Assembly: GCA_003034855.1 (NCBI GenBank)
Contig: PZKD01000100.1
Location: forward strand, 151,538-215,537
Direction of reading: 5' to 3'
Source of the DNA: an archaeon SCG-AAA382B04
GTDB lineage: Archaea > Halobacteriota > Methanonatronarchaeia > Methanonatronarchaeales > Methanonatronarchaeaceae
DNA length: 64,000 bases
A program made the translations under genes and the position numbers. Positions 18,578-28,799 of this stretch are shown in pieces. The notes beneath the pieces were generated by a model. That model did not search any database. It saw only the letters and a list, made by a program, of their open reading frames with translations, and was not told where the DNA came from. The first letter of the stretch is position 1. Each line of letters opens with the position of its first letter.

Positions 18578-19588
18578 TTATCTAATGAGATCTATTTTTT
18601 CACCACAATTTTTACATAAATCGTCGTCGGATAAATTTTTTATTTTTGTTGAGTACCCTCTTCTTTCTATTAATAATTCATCACATGCTGGACAATATGT
18701 GTTTGCATATTGGGTTTGGCTGACATTTCCGATATAGACATATTTCATCCCTTGATCAATTATAACCTCACGTGCTCTTTCTAGTGTTTTTATTGGAATA
18801 GGATCTTTATCTAACATCTTATGGGATGGATAAAACCTAGAAAGATGTAGAGGTGTTTCTTCACCTAGTTCTTCGATGATCCAATTTGCAAGTTCCTTAA
18901 AGCTTTCCTCATCATCGTTTTCTTCTGGGATTACTAGATAAGTCAGTTCAAGGTGGATACCCTTTTCACTCATCAGTTTACAGGTCTCGAGAACTGGCTT
19001 AAGTTGAGCTGAGGATATATTTTCATAAAAATCAGTGTTATTAAATGCTTTAATGTCAACATTTGCAGCATCTAGGTAGGGTGATATCTTTTCCAGAGCC
19101 TTTTTTGTCATGTAGCCATTTGTAACATAAACGGTGTAAAGGTCTTCTTTTTTTGCTAGTTTAGCCGAATCATAGTTGAATTCAAACCATACTGTTGGTT
19201 CATTGTATGTGTAGGCTATTCCTTTACATTCATTACTTTTAGTTAATTTGACTGATTCTTCTGGAGTTAATTCTTCTACGGGGATGTCCCCTGGTTTTGC
19301 TGTGGCTATTGAATAATTTTGGCAATGTTTACAACTAAAATTACAACCAATGGATCCATAAGACATTGCTCTTGTTTTTGGCTTAAAATGATAGAGGGGT
19401 TTTTTTTCTATAGGATCTGCATTTCTAGAAGAAATTGCCCCATATACTTGGGTATACAATTTCTTGTTTTTAGCTTTCCTAACCCCACATATTCCATGTT
19501 CTCCATCTGGGATGATACATCGATGGTTACATAGATCGCATTGAATTTTTCCTTCTTCTATGTGGTATAATGAAGCTTCTTTTTCCAT
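18578..19588 (-). CDS. AmmeMemoRadiSam system radical SAM enzyme (PflA-like)
   Basis: 336 residues. A cysteine-rich N-terminus (CDLCNHRCIIPDGEHGICG) precedes the radical SAM [4Fe-4S] motif CNFSCKHCQNYSIA, then the GITYNEPT-type strand (GIAYTYNEPTVW) and a C-terminal zinc ribbon (CPACDELL, CKNCGEK). This is the radical SAM member of the three-part AmmeMemoRadiSam set (with AMMECR1 and Memo proteins), widespread in archaea; its reaction is not established. Neither partner is in this window. The gene is the last of a leftward run after thiL. Confidence 0.88.
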   Translation of the reverse strand: MEKEASLYHIEEGKIQCDLCNHRCIIPDGEHGICGVRKAKNKKLYTQVYGAISSRNADPIEKKPLYHFKPKTRAMSYGSIGCNFSCKHCQNYSIATAKPGDIPVEELTPEESVKLTKSNECKGIAYTYNEPTVWFEFNYDSAKLAKKEDLYTVYVTNGYMTKKALEKISPYLDAANVDIKAFNNTDFYENISSAQLKPVLETCKLMSEKGIHLELTYLVIPEENDDEESFKELANWIIEELGEETPLHLSRFYPSHKMLDKDPIPIKTLERAREVIIDQGMKYVYIGNVSQTQYANTYCPACDELLIERRGYSTKIKNLSDDDLCKNCGEKIDLIR

Positions 19589-19645
19589 CTTATAACCTAA
19601 AATTTGTTTTTTTGAAATAAGTTTTTCTATTAATTATTTTAGCCT

Positions 19646-20584
19646 CTAGAAATGCCTATAACCTCTGATTTCCCTCCTTTTGTTATCAAACCAAATACCT
19701 TTCTTTTTTCGGGTCTTTCCTATTATCTTAGCATCTATTTTTTTTATCAGTTTCTGGTCGCTGGTGGTGAATAATAATTCATAGTCATCTCCAATATCGA
19801 TTAAATCTTGTTTTTGATATCCTTTTTCATTTGCTTCTTTTAGTATTTCTTTATCAAATGGAATTTTTTGGGTTTGTATGTTAAACCCACATCCACTTGC
19901 GTTTGATAATTGTTTCAATGAGATTGATAAGCCATCACTTACATCGATTGCTGCCACTTTTGGTTTTTTGGAAAGAGTTAATCCCTCTTTTATTCTTGGT
20001 TTAGGTTGAAATAATGCTTTAAAGGCTTTCTCTTTAACTTTGTCATTAATCTCTAAATTGTTTTTTATTACCTTTATTCCAAAACCTGCCGTCCCTATTG
20101 GGTTTGTTACAGCTACAAACTGATTTGGTTGAGCATTTTTTCTATATAAAGGATTTATTTCTATTTCACCTATTATTGAAGTGTTTAAAATTATTTCTTC
20201 GTTTTTTGTAATGTCTCCTCCTACTTGACATAAATCAAAATTCTTTGAACATTCTTGCATTCCTCTTGTGATCTCATCTAGTTTTTTTTCTTCTAAATCT
20301 GGTAGCCCCATAGATGTTGTTGAAAAAAGTGGTTTAGCTCCCATTGATGCAATGTCAGATAGGTTTACCGCTATAAGTTTCCAACCTATATCTTTATAAG
20401 GCGTTTCTTTAGGGAAGTGTCTATCACGAGTTAACAAATCACTTGTATAAGCAAGTTTTTTATCGGAATAATCTATTATAGCACAATCTTCATTACCTAT
20501 CTCACTAATTAGGCTCTCACAATCGCTTATGTTTTCTTTTATTATTTCAATTACTTTATTTTCTCCAATATCACTTAGTTTCAT
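19646..20584 (-). CDS. thiL: Thiamine-monophosphate kinase
   Basis: 312 residues, family length. It phosphorylates thiamine monophosphate to thiamine diphosphate with ATP, the last step of cofactor synthesis. Motifs of the PurM-like fold are NEDCAIIDY, AYTSDLLTRDRHFP, AVNLSDIASMGA, VGGDITKNE and AAIDVSDGLS with its metal-binding Asp residues. The C-terminal YELLFT segment is also conserved. Thiamine diphosphate would serve the acetolactate synthase encoded further right. It follows aspS by 36 nt in the same direction. Confidence 0.93.
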   Translation of the reverse strand: MKLSDIGENKVIEIIKENISDCESLISEIGNEDCAIIDYSDKKLAYTSDLLTRDRHFPKETPYKDIGWKLIAVNLSDIASMGAKPLFSTTSMGLPDLEEKKLDEITRGMQECSKNFDLCQVGGDITKNEEIILNTSIIGEIEINPLYRKNAQPNQFVAVTNPIGTAGFGIKVIKNNLEINDKVKEKAFKALFQPKPRIKEGLTLSKKPKVAAIDVSDGLSISLKQLSNASGCGFNIQTQKIPFDKEILKEANEKGYQKQDLIDIGDDYELLFTTSDQKLIKKIDAKIIGKTRKKKGIWFDNKRREIRGYRHF

Positions 20585-20620
20585 CTTCTAAATCAAATAA
20601 CTAGATTATTCAGTTTCTTT

Positions 20621-21937
20621 TTAAGGAATTAGTCTTTTTCTATCTCGAGGGAATAAAATAACTTCCCTGATATTTGATTGGCTAGTTATTGCCATTATTA
20701 ATCTTTCAGCTCCTAATCCCCAACCTGCATGAGGTGGCATTCCATATTCAAAAGCATCTAGATAAAAATCAAAATCATTAGGGTCAAGGCCTTGTTGAAT
20801 CATTCTTTCCTTCAATAACTCTATGTTATGAACTCTTTGAGCCCCTGATGAGATTTCAAACTCTGGATGCATTAGATCAAACGCTTTTGATAAATCGGAA
20901 TTTTCATCCTTTGGTTGTGCATAAAATGGCTTAATTTCGGATGGCCAATCTACAATGAAATAATAGTCCCCTATTTCTTCTCCTATAGCTTTTTCAGCAG
21001 GGGTGGACAAGTCCTCTCCCCATAAAACATCTATGTCTTTTTGGTTTGCTATTTCAATTGCTTCTTCATATCTCAGTCTTTTTAGAGGTAGCTCAGGTTC
21101 TTCAACTTTTGAATCTATTTCTTTTAATTCTTTTTTACATTCTTTTTTTACTCCCTCTATAATATAAGCAATCATTTCCTCAAGAATCTCCATAACATCA
21201 TTATGATCTGCAAAAGCAGATTCAATGTCTATTGAAATTGATTCATTTAAGTGTCTATGTGTGTCATGTTCTTCGGCTCTAAATATTGGTCCAATTTCGT
21301 ACACCTTGTCTAGGCCTGACGACATCATCATTTGTTTGAACAGTTGGGGGCTTTGATTAAGAAATGCTTCTCTTTCAAAATACGAAATAGGGAATAAATC
21401 AGTTCCTCCTTCAGTAGCGGTAGCCACCATCTTTGGTGTGTTTATCTCTATAAATCCATCAGTTTCTAAAAACTCTCTAACCTTAGTTAAAACAGTATTT
21501 CTCACCTTAAATATTGAAGCTATTTCAGATCTGCGTAAATCCAAAAATCTTGAATTTAATCTTGTTGAAAGATCTGTATTTACATTCCCACTAACTTCAA
21601 ATGGAAGAGGTGTTTTAGCTTGAGATAAAACTTTTATTTGTTCTGGTATTATCTCAAATCCTCCTGGTGCCCTTTCATCTTCTTTTACTATTCCCCGAAC
21701 CATCACTACACTCTCTTTATTTAAATTAGAGGCTTTTTGAGATAAATTATCACTCACCTTAGAATCTGGTAAAGTTATTTGTATCTCACCTTCTCTATCT
21801 CTTACTACTAAAAACATAACTCCACCTAAATCTCTTATTTCATGAACCCATCCTGCAATAGTTACTTCTTCGTCTTGATTTTCTGAAGATAACTGGCCAC
21901 TATAATGGCTTCTCCTCCATTCACCCATTTTATTCAT
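20621..21937 (-). CDS. aspS: Aspartyl-tRNA synthetase, archaeal type
   Basis: 438 residues. An N-terminal OB-fold anticodon-binding domain (about 1-110; [15 protein letters not shown]) leads into the class II catalytic core. Motif 2 is [14 protein letters not shown] and motif 3 is [13 protein letters not shown]. At this length, without the bacterial insertion domain, it is the archaeal/eukaryotic type. Whether it is discriminating or also charges tRNA-Asn cannot be settled here, as no AsnRS or GatCAB is in the window. The ATG at 21937 overlaps the hisD stop, and a GGGAGG site inside the end of hisD serves it; Met4 is an alternative start. Confidence 0.94.
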   Translation of the reverse strand: MNKMGEWRRSHYSGQLSSENQDEEVTIAGWVHEIRDLGGVMFLVVRDREGEIQITLPDSKVSDNLSQKASNLNKESVVMVRGIVKEDERAPGGFEIIPEQIKVLSQAKTPLPFEVSGNVNTDLSTRLNSRFLDLRRSEIASIFKVRNTVLTKVREFLETDGFIEINTPKMVATATEGGTDLFPISYFEREAFLNQSPQLFKQMMMSSGLDKVYEIGPIFRAEEHDTHRHLNESISIDIESAFADHNDVMEILEEMIAYIIEGVKKECKKELKEIDSKVEEPELPLKRLRYEEAIEIANQKDIDVLWGEDLSTPAEKAIGEEIGDYYFIVDWPSEIKPFYAQPKDENSDLSKAFDLMHPEFEISSGAQRVHNIELLKERMIQQGLDPNDFDFYLDAFEYGMPPHAGWGLGAERLIMAITSQSNIREVILFPRDRKRLIP

Positions 21938-23231
21938 CTTGATTTTCCTCCCAAAACCTACTTTTTATTGACTCTCTGTGAGAAATGAGGTCTTCTATTT
22001 CAGCAATTTTTTCTCCAATATCCCTGATTTCACTTAATCCTTGCTTTGTCATGTATTGGACACTGCTCTTTTTTAGGAAATCATCTACACTTAATCCTGA
22101 ATTTGTTTTTGCTAGTCCTGCAGTTGGTAAGACGTGATTACAACCTGTTGCATAATCCCCTATAGCTACTGGTGAATTTTTGCCTAAAAATATTGCTCCA
22201 GCATTTTGGACATAATCCAAATCCTCTAAGGGACATTTTGTCATAATCTCTAAGTGCTCCGGAGCTATTTTGTTTGCTAAATCAAATAATTCCCTTTTTT
22301 CTCCTTCTATTATCATTGATCTATCTAGGGATTTTTTAACTAATTTTCTTCTATTTAAGTTTTTTAATTTTTTATTTACAACTTCTAGAGCTTTTTTTGC
22401 CAATTCTGACGAGTTTGTTAGCAATAGAGAAAGAGAGTCTGGGCCATGTTCTGCCTGGGCTAATAGATCCATAGCTACTGTTTTGGGTTCCGAGGTTTCA
22501 TCTGCTATTATTGTTATCTCTGAGGGACCTGCAACCATGTCAATTTCTACTTCCTTTTTAACTAGATTTTTTGCAGCTGAAACATAAGCTCCTCCAGGAC
22601 CTACTATCTTTTGAACTCTATCGACAGATTTTGTGCCATAAGCCAGTGATGCGATTGCTTGAACACCTCCTATCTTATAAACAATGTCCACTCCAGCTAT
22701 ATCGCAGGCTACTAATGTGGCAGGGTTAATTGAGCCATCCTCACTAGGAGGTGTGGTCACATTCACCTGATTTACACCAGCTATTTTTGCTGGAATAGCT
22801 GTCATTAACGCAGAGGAAGGATAGGTTGCTTTTCCTCCTGGAACGTAGCAACCTACTGAGTTTAGAGAAGTTACTTTATACCCTAATTTTATTCCTTTTT
22901 TAAATTCTGATATCCTTAAGTCATCAGGTAGAAAATTAGACTGAAAAATTGCTATATTTTCTGCTGCCCTATTTAGAGCCTCTATTGTTTCTTCATCAAC
23001 TTTTTGATAGGCATTTTCTATTTCTTGGTCTTTTACTACCAAATCTTCTTTATCTAATCCTACATTATCAAATTTTTTTGTAAATTCGATTATAGCTTCA
23101 TCTCCTCTCTTTTTCACTTCGTTTAATATTTCTCTAGCATCTTTCTCTTTATCTCTTATGTCTTGCATTTGTTTTTGTTTGATTTTTTCTATTTCTGAGA
23201 TTTCTAGTTCATTAAGGGTTTTTTTCTTCAC
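21930..23231 (-). CDS. hisD: Histidinol dehydrogenase
   Basis: About 433 residues. It oxidises histidinol to histidine in two NAD-dependent steps. Landmarks are [41 protein letters not shown], the zinc-site region QAEHGPDS, and the end region [21 protein letters not shown] stands 8 nt before the GTG at 23231; a GTG at 23240 and a TTG at 23234 are less well placed. The gene overlaps the end of the upstream pps gene by 20 nt. No other his genes are nearby, so it has been recruited into this CoA/tRNA run. Confidence 0.95.
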   Translation of the reverse strand: MKKKTLNELEISEIEKIKQKQMQDIRDKEKDAREILNEVKKRGDEAIIEFTKKFDNVGLDKEDLVVKDQEIENAYQKVDEETIEALNRAAENIAIFQSNFLPDDLRISEFKKGIKLGYKVTSLNSVGCYVPGGKATYPSSALMTAIPAKIAGVNQVNVTTPPSEDGSINPATLVACDIAGVDIVYKIGGVQAIASLAYGTKSVDRVQKIVGPGGAYVSAAKNLVKKEVEIDMVAGPSEITIIADETSEPKTVAMDLLAQAEHGPDSLSLLLTNSSELAKKALEVVNKKLKNLNRRKLVKKSLDRSMIIEGEKRELFDLANKIAPEHLEIMTKCPLEDLDYVQNAGAIFLGKNSPVAIGDYATGCNHVLPTAGLAKTNSGLSVDDFLKKSSVQYMTKQGLSEIRDIGEKIAEIEDLISHRESIKSRFWEENQDE

Positions 23232-23952
23232 CAAAACCACTCCTTATTTTTCTTTCCATCTTTTTGAGGTTTTTTTGGTTATTAAAACTTTTTTGATCTT
23301 TTATTTCACTTTTATTGATTTTTTGATAATACTTATTTATGTTTTTAATAGCTCTTGTAATATTATCGACTATAGTTATATCTGCTTTTTGTGAAGTTCT
23401 AGATAAAGGATTTAAATCTATTGCTATAACATTTTTATTCATTTCTTTTAGTTTTTCAGTTCTATCACCATCTTCCAAAGGAACTATGACTGTATCGGCC
23501 GAATAAATCCCCTTTTCCGTAACTTTTGCTCTTTCATGATCTAAGCCTGGAATCTTTTTTTCAGGATTCTTTCCGTAGACCTTACTTAATCCATGTTTTT
23601 TAAGGTGATCAATAATTTTCTCTATCCTTTTTTGAGTCCTGTGAAATAAGTTAATTTCAGCTTCTAAATTAGTGTTTTTTACCAGATTGGATATATCTTC
23701 AGGAACTAAAGCTGCAGTATTTCCATTTATAGATAATATTGGGTTTTTAGAGGTTTTAATTAACTTAACTGCTGCTTTTGTTGCTTTTTTTGCTTCTTCG
23801 GTTGTTTTTTCCCCTATCAAATAATCAAATGCCTCTCCCCTACCATGTGCTATTAAACCATGCTCTGAGATTATTCCTTTTTCTAAGCTGTTAACTACTT
23901 TTTTTCTTTGTTTTAGAGAATTTTTTCTAGGGTGATCAGAAGGTATTTTCAT
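23212..23952 (-). CDS. 4-phosphopantoate-beta-alanine ligase (archaeal phosphopantothenate synthetase)
   Basis: 246 residues. This archaeal enzyme joins 4-phosphopantoate and beta-alanine with ATP, replacing the bacterial pantothenate synthetase/kinase order. Recognised by IPSDHPRKNSLKQRKKVV at the start, AHGRGEAFDYLIGE, SINGNTAALVPEDI, FHRTQKRIEKI and VPLEDGDRTEKLK. It lies one base after pantoate kinase, the preceding step, and that gene follows coaBC, which performs the next steps, so the three form a CoA operon. Its 3' end overlaps hisD. Confidence 0.93.
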   Translation of the reverse strand: MKIPSDHPRKNSLKQRKKVVNSLEKGIISEHGLIAHGRGEAFDYLIGEKTTEEAKKATKAAVKLIKTSKNPILSINGNTAALVPEDISNLVKNTNLEAEINLFHRTQKRIEKIIDHLKKHGLSKVYGKNPEKKIPGLDHERAKVTEKGIYSADTVIVPLEDGDRTEKLKEMNKNVIAIDLNPLSRTSQKADITIVDNITRAIKNINKYYQKINKSEIKDQKSFNNQKNLKKMERKIRSGFGEEKNP

Positions 23953-23953
23953 T

Positions 23954-24781
23954 TCAAAGAATCCTCAGTCCTTCATTTGATATTTTTGCCTTAAATGATT
24001 TTTTGGGTTCTAGTTCATCAATCGGTTCCAGAGAAACCACACTATCTCCAAGCATGGTTAATGCTGCTTTTTTTTCTGTTTCTCTTAGAAACATCAAGGT
24101 TTCTTCATTCCCTAATTTTGTTTCTAATGCGAATTCCCTAGAGCATTCAAATAGGTTTTCCAAACTAGGTTCTTCTAATAATTTTTTTCTCTTTTCTCTA
24201 CCTGCCTTATTTATTTTAGTTACCTTTTTTTCTGATGAAATAACCTCAGATGTTTCGATGGGTCCAAAGACATAGAAGAAGAGTTCCTTTTCTTTGACAG
24301 GTATCCTATCAATTTCTGAAACAGTTGGTCCTCCTTCTTTCTTTCTTATTACAACACCACCCTGAGTTTGGGGAACGACATCACCTAATCCCGTTCTTTT
24401 TTTTACTTCAATTCGATGAGCTATTCCTACAATTTGGTTTTGAGTTAGATGTAGCCCTAAAGCATCTTTTACAGCTAATAGACTAGTTATTGCTTCTGCT
24501 CCACTGCAACCAAACCCACATCTCTCAGGAATTTTTTTTTCAAATTCTATTTTTATTTCAAAATCCTTATCTAAATCCTTAATTAAATTTTCTATTGCAT
24601 ATCTAGAAATTCCAGGAGCTTTTACTTTGTCATTAGACGATTCTATTACTTCAGCTGTTGCCTTAACTCCTTTATTAACATTTATACCTGCACCTCTCGA
24701 ACCTGAATTAATTAAATCATCTTTAATGTAAACTTCAAAAAAACCAGTTATATGCCCAGGTGCCCAAGCTTTTCCTTTCAT
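23954..24781 (-). CDS. Pantoate kinase (GHMP family)
   Basis: About 275 residues from the ATG at 24781 (a TTG at 24793 would overlap coaBC). It phosphorylates pantoate, the archaeal entry to coenzyme A. The GHMP-kinase nucleotide loop is RCGFGCSGAEAITSLLA, with KAWAPGHITGFFEV at the N-terminus and GLGDVVPQTQGGVVIR in the middle. It sits 4 nt after the coaBC stop and one base before the ligase gene, so all three are translated from one message. Assignment rests on family motifs and this context. Confidence 0.92.
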   Translation of the reverse strand: MKGKAWAPGHITGFFEVYIKDDLINSGSRGAGINVNKGVKATAEVIESSNDKVKAPGISRYAIENLIKDLDKDFEIKIEFEKKIPERCGFGCSGAEAITSLLAVKDALGLHLTQNQIVGIAHRIEVKKRTGLGDVVPQTQGGVVIRKKEGGPTVSEIDRIPVKEKELFFYVFGPIETSEVISSEKKVTKINKAGREKRKKLLEEPSLENLFECSREFALETKLGNEETLMFLRETEKKAALTMLGDSVVSLEPIDELEPKKSFKAKISNEGLRIL

Positions 24782-24785
24782 CTTT

Positions 24786-25970
24786 TTAATCAATTAAATC
24801 CATTAAAAAATTTGCTAATTCCTTTTTATTCGCCTTTAATTCTTTTTCTGTATCCTTATCTATTATTAAGAAATTTTTTTCTTCCTTATCCATTTCATCA
24901 ATCTTATTCCCTACAACAAAAGTAGAATAAGTCAACAATCCTTTAGCCTTTTTCTTTATCTCCTGGAAGTCTTTGTCTAACTTAAAGATAATAATATCCA
25001 ACTTAGAGAAATTTTTGCTAACCTCCTCTACAATTTTTTTAGCTTTATTTAATTCGATTTCTTGTTTTTTAGATGAATCAAGCTTCTTCTTATTAACTTT
25101 AGCCTTAAAATCAGATATAGCAGCAGTTGATATTAAATAATCATATTGGTCCTGTTCTAACTCCTTTAAAACTCTTTCTTTCATTTGATCATATTGAGGA
25201 GTGAAAATTTTTTTAACTCCTCTGGGTTCATTTTTTTCTAAATCACCATGAATAAATGTTACATCGGCCCCTCTCTTTGAAGCTTCCTGAGCTATTCTTA
25301 CACCCGTTTCTCCAGAGCTCCTATTAGTCAAAATTCTAACTTCATCTACCTTAGTATAGGTAGGTCCGCCTGTGACCAAAATCTTTTTCCCACTCAAATC
25401 GTTTGGCATTAATTGTTTTTTCGTTTCGAACACTATCTGATCTAAATCTGCCATTTTTGCTTTACCTTCTTCTATTTTTGGATCGATGAAATTTATCCCT
25501 TTATTTTTAAGATAATCAATTTTTTCTGAGATTATTTCTTGATCAAGCATTGATTGATGCATAGCAGGAACTATAATAATCGGGACATTAGTTGATGCTG
25601 CTGTCGTTGCAAAAGTAGTGACAGGTGTATCATCAATCCCTGAAGAAATCTTGCCTATCGTGTTCGCCGTTGAGGGAGCAATTAGCAATAAATCGGCCTG
25701 ATTTTGCTTTCCAACCTCTCTTACATGTTCAATATCTCCAGTTATTTCTTCTATCACTGGATTTCCAGTTGCATATTTTAGAGAATAGGGGTGTATTATT
25801 TTTTGGGCTGATTCTGTCATAACAGCTTGTACTTCAGCACCATGTCGAATTAGCTCCCTAGATAATTTAATTGACATAATGGCAGCTATACTGCCTGTTA
25901 CGCCTAAAATTATTTTTTTATTTTCTAATTCTTCAGATTTCTGTGATTTTATAGATTTAGTTGGGTGCAT
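24786..25970 (-). CDS. coaBC: Bifunctional phosphopantothenoylcysteine synthetase/decarboxylase CoaBC
   Basis: About 394 residues. The N-terminal flavoprotein decarboxylase (CoaC) starts at ILGVTGSIAAIMSIKL and contains IAPSTANTIGKISSGI and VPAMHQSMLDQ (catalytic His region PAMH). The C-terminal ligase (CoaB) has KILVTGGPTYTKVDEVR and STAAISDFKA. Together they convert 4'-phosphopantothenate and cysteine to 4'-phosphopantetheine. The ATG at 25970 is preceded by AAGGG; a TTG at 25991 is weaker. First gene of the CoA run; just upstream is a decayed permease fragment. Confidence 0.95.
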   Translation of the reverse strand: MHPTKSIKSQKSEELENKKIILGVTGSIAAIMSIKLSRELIRHGAEVQAVMTESAQKIIHPYSLKYATGNPVIEEITGDIEHVREVGKQNQADLLLIAPSTANTIGKISSGIDDTPVTTFATTAASTNVPIIIVPAMHQSMLDQEIISEKIDYLKNKGINFIDPKIEEGKAKMADLDQIVFETKKQLMPNDLSGKKILVTGGPTYTKVDEVRILTNRSSGETGVRIAQEASKRGADVTFIHGDLEKNEPRGVKKIFTPQYDQMKERVLKELEQDQYDYLISTAAISDFKAKVNKKKLDSSKKQEIELNKAKKIVEEVSKNFSKLDIIIFKLDKDFQEIKKKAKGLLTYSTFVVGNKIDEMDKEEKNFLIIDKDTEKELKANKKELANFLMDLID

Positions 25971-25997
25971 CTTTTCCCTTATTATTTTCAATTCAAG

Positions 25998-26234
25998 TTA
26001 AAGTGGTGAATACTTTACTATCCCATATGTTAGTATTGCTGAGAAAAATAAAGCTCCTACTCATGCTATTATTGTATAAAAAATTTTTTTGTTACTAACT
26101 CCGCCAGAACCTGCTATTAATCCTGAGCCTATAACCGAAGAAATTATAGATTCATTAAAGCTCTCTCAAATCATCACAAAAGTTAAAATTACCTTTCCCA
26201 AATGGCGTCTCTGAATTCTTGGTTTTAGTTTCAT
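25998..26234 (-). pseudogene. Decayed C-terminal fragment of a membrane permease (phosphate permease PiT-like)
   Basis: Read from the ATG at 26234, 79 codons run to a TAA at 25998 with two internal TGA codons (26166-26168 and 26061-26063). The peptide around them (SSVIGSGLIAGSGGVSNKK, then ALFFSAILTYGIVKY) resembles the last two helices of PiT-family phosphate permeases. Both TGA codons fall where tryptophan would fit, as if TGG had mutated. The same frame continues upstream to about 26280 with a further TAA. The rest of the 340-base gap between coaBC and the EamA gene shows no other gene. Family assignment is tentative. Confidence 0.5.
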
Positions 26235-26332
26235 AGTTATTGCCTCAATAACTTCTTAGAGTCTGAGGTATTCAGCCAACTTGCAAATATAAGGTTGTTT
26301 TTTTAATTTTCAGTTTTATTTGTATTAAGGAA

Positions 26333-27199
26333 ATGTCTAAAAAAGAGAAAATAGCAAAATATGTAGCTATCCCATTTGCCGTTCTTGCTGTTTCTACGGC
26401 GGCTATTTTAATTAAATTATCTAAATCGCATCCTGTAGCAATCTCTTTTTATAGAATGGGGTTCTCTGCTTTAATTTTCCTTGTTCCTTTCTGGATGAGA
26501 AGGGAAAAAATCAAAAAGTTAGATTCTAAGGATTTATATCTTTCAATTTTGGCTGGTTTTATCTTGGCTTTTCATTTTGCTTTTTGGATATATTCGCTAG
26601 AGTTGACCACAGTTGCTTCTTCTGTCGTTTTAGTGAGTTCTCACCCTCTGTTGGTTTTATTTATTTCTGATAAATTCTTTGGAGAAAATATAAACAAGAA
26701 AGCTTATTTTGCCGTTGTTTTTGCATTGATTGGTGTTTTCCTCATTTTTATTAGTGACTTGAGGGTTGAAAATTGGAGTGTATGGGGGGATCTGTTTGCT
26801 TTGATAGGTATGGTTCTCTTAGGTTTTTATCTATCTATTGGTAAAGTAGTTAGAGAAGAAGTTCCTACTGTTATCTATGTTTTTCTTGCTTATGGATTCG
26901 CTACTGTGGTTTTGGCTATCTTATCTCTTTTTATAGGAACCAGTTTCAAAGTGTATTCTTTAGGAGAATATGGTGTTTTTCTAGCTCTCGCTATTGTTCC
27001 TACTCTCTTTGGTCACACTGTCTATAATTGGTCCCTAAGGTATGTTCAAGCTGATTTAGTTTCTATTAGTTTACTTGGAGAACCGATATTGTCTTCTTTT
27101 TTGGCTTTAATTTTTCTATTTGAAATACCTCCCTTACTAACTATTTTTGGGGGAGTAATCACTATTATTGGTATTTATTGGAGCCTTGTTTTGAGGTGA
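26333..27199 (+). CDS. EamA/DMT-superfamily transporter
   Basis: 288 residues with ten predicted transmembrane helices in two EamA repeats (about 10-145 and 155-285). Typical features are SKSHPVAISFYRMGFSALI at the end of helix 1, SSVVLVSSHPLLV near helix 4, and in the second half FGHTVYNWSLRYVQAD with SLLGEPILSSFLALIFL. Such proteins export or import metabolites or amino acids; the substrate is unknown. AAGG stands just before the ATG. It is transcribed alone and followed by a strong inverted repeat. Confidence 0.9.
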   Translation: MSKKEKIAKYVAIPFAVLAVSTAAILIKLSKSHPVAISFYRMGFSALIFLVPFWMRREKIKKLDSKDLYLSILAGFILAFHFAFWIYSLELTTVASSVVLVSSHPLLVLFISDKFFGENINKKAYFAVVFALIGVFLIFISDLRVENWSVWGDLFALIGMVLLGFYLSIGKVVREEVPTVIYVFLAYGFATVVLAILSLFIGTSFKVYSLGEYGVFLALAIVPTLFGHTVYNWSLRYVQADLVSISLLGEPILSSFLALIFLFEIPPLLTIFGGVITIIGIYWSLVLR

Positions 27200-27222
27200 T
27201 TAACTTAAAAAGAAAAAGGGGG

Positions 27223-27273
27223 AAAGGAAGATTCTCCTTTTTGTTAGGGGAGAATAGGAGGATTTCTTCCTTT
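27223..27273. terminator. Imperfect long hairpin followed by T-run after the EamA gene
   Basis: Outer arms AAAGGAAGA (27223-27231) and TCTTCCTTT (27265-27273), inner arms TTCTCCT and AGGAGGA, then TTTTTAG on the plus strand. It lies 24 bp after the EamA stop and about 130 bp before the next gene, consistent with a terminator. Confidence 0.6.
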
Positions 27274-27400
27274 TTAGTAGTTTAATTTGTATTCCAATAT
27301 ATAAAAATTTTCGGTAATTGTCTAAGTATGTATTCGACAACATTTGCAAAAGATTTTAAGCAAAAGAAAATTATTAATTTCCGGCAATTTAGGGAAAAAA

Positions 27401-28786
27401 ATGGATTATGATGTGTGTATAATTGGTGGAGGTCCAGCAGGATTATTCGCAGCAGAAACTCTATCTTATTCTAACCTATCAGTATGTCTCCTCGACAAAG
27501 GAAAAAAACCACTAAAAAGAGTGGAAAATGAAGACGTTTTATTTGGTATAGGAGGAGCAGGCGGACTATCCGATGGAAAACTAAACCTAACCCCTGATAT
27601 AGGAATGGAAATTGACGAATTGGGGGTTGGAAAAAACGAAGCCAGCAACCTCATAAAATTTGTAGATGAAACATTCGTAGATCATGGAGTCAAAGAAGGA
27701 CATTATGGATCCAGAGATGAAAAACGGCTCCAAAAAATAAACAAACTAAAAAGAAAAGCCGCCTCAAAAGGAGTGAACCTCGTTTATGGTCCTCAAAAAC
27801 ACATAGGATCAGATAAACTTCCTAATATAATGAAAAACATAATGGTTAAACTCAAAGAAAAAAACATTGATTTCCTAACCCAAACCGAAGTAGAAGAAAT
27901 TACAAAAAACGATAAATTTAAGCTAAAAACCACAGGTCCAAACCTAACATGTGAACACTTGATATCAGCACCAGGTAGAAGTGGAGCCGATTGGTTCAGA
28001 AACCAAGCTGAAGATCTGGGAATAAAAGTATCTTATGGACCAATAGACGTTGGGGTTAGAGTAGAACTACCCAAAGAAGTCTTCGATCCAATAACAGACG
28101 TAATTTATGACCCTAAATTCAAATGGAGAAGTAAAGGGTATGATGACCTTGTGAGAACCTTCTGTACAAATCCTGAGGGATATGTAGCTTCAGAACAATA
28201 TGAAGACTTATTATTAGTAAATGGACATGCTAAAAAAGATACAAAAAGTAATCTAACAAATTTTGCATTATTAACAAGAATCCACTTAACAAAGCCCGTA
28301 GAAGACACAAAGGCCTATGGAAGAAAAATAGCAGAATTAGCAAACAAGATTGGAGGAGATCAGATACTAGCGCAAAGACTAAAAGATCTAAGAAAATGGA
28401 GGAGATCAGATCAAGGGAGACTCAAAAACTTACCCTTCCAGCCATCTTTAGAAAATTATACACCTGGTGATATTTCTCTTGCCCTACCCCAGAGGATCGT
28501 TATGGATATCATCCATGGATTAGAAACACTGGGAGAATTAGTTCCTGGAGTAAATCAAGACCACACCCTCCTTTATTGTCCCGAAATAAAATTCTATGAC
28601 TCAGTTTATAAGACGAACAATCTTTTAGAAACAAATGTAAATAACCTAAGAGTAGCAGGAGATGGAGTAGGCAAATCTAGAGGAATTGTAGGAGGAGCTG
28701 TTTCGGGAATTATAACTGCTGTAGGCGTTTTGAATGAAAAGGATATGATTAACAAAAAGCCAGAGAATTTAGATTTTTCTCCATAA
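27401..28786 (+). CDS. FAD-dependent dehydrogenase (COG2509-like)
   Basis: About 461 residues from the ATG at 27401, which has an AGGG site; an upstream TTG would add a non-homologous stretch. The N-terminal FAD-binding dinucleotide fold is [17 protein letters not shown], followed by the family block [29 protein letters not shown] lies in the middle, and the C-terminal FAD contact is [17 protein letters not shown]. The family is an uncharacterised group of NAD(P)/FAD oxidoreductases common in archaea and anaerobes. The gene stands alone and converges on the condensin operon, 13 nt from scpB. Confidence 0.85.
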   Translation: MDYDVCIIGGGPAGLFAAETLSYSNLSVCLLDKGKKPLKRVENEDVLFGIGGAGGLSDGKLNLTPDIGMEIDELGVGKNEASNLIKFVDETFVDHGVKEGHYGSRDEKRLQKINKLKRKAASKGVNLVYGPQKHIGSDKLPNIMKNIMVKLKEKNIDFLTQTEVEEITKNDKFKLKTTGPNLTCEHLISAPGRSGADWFRNQAEDLGIKVSYGPIDVGVRVELPKEVFDPITDVIYDPKFKWRSKGYDDLVRTFCTNPEGYVASEQYEDLLLVNGHAKKDTKSNLTNFALLTRIHLTKPVEDTKAYGRKIAELANKIGGDQILAQRLKDLRKWRRSDQGRLKNLPFQPSLENYTPGDISLALPQRIVMDIIHGLETLGELVPGVNQDHTLLYCPEIKFYDSVYKTNNLLETNVNNLRVAGDGVGKSRGIVGGAVSGIITAVGVLNEKDMINKKPENLDFSP

Positions 28787-28799
28787 CAGACTAATATTT

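Noticed and set aside
26061..26168. TGA read as tryptophan or selenocysteine
   Set aside because: TGA terminates many intact genes here, tryptophan is TGG elsewhere, no selenocysteine element is visible, and a TAA also interrupts the frame.
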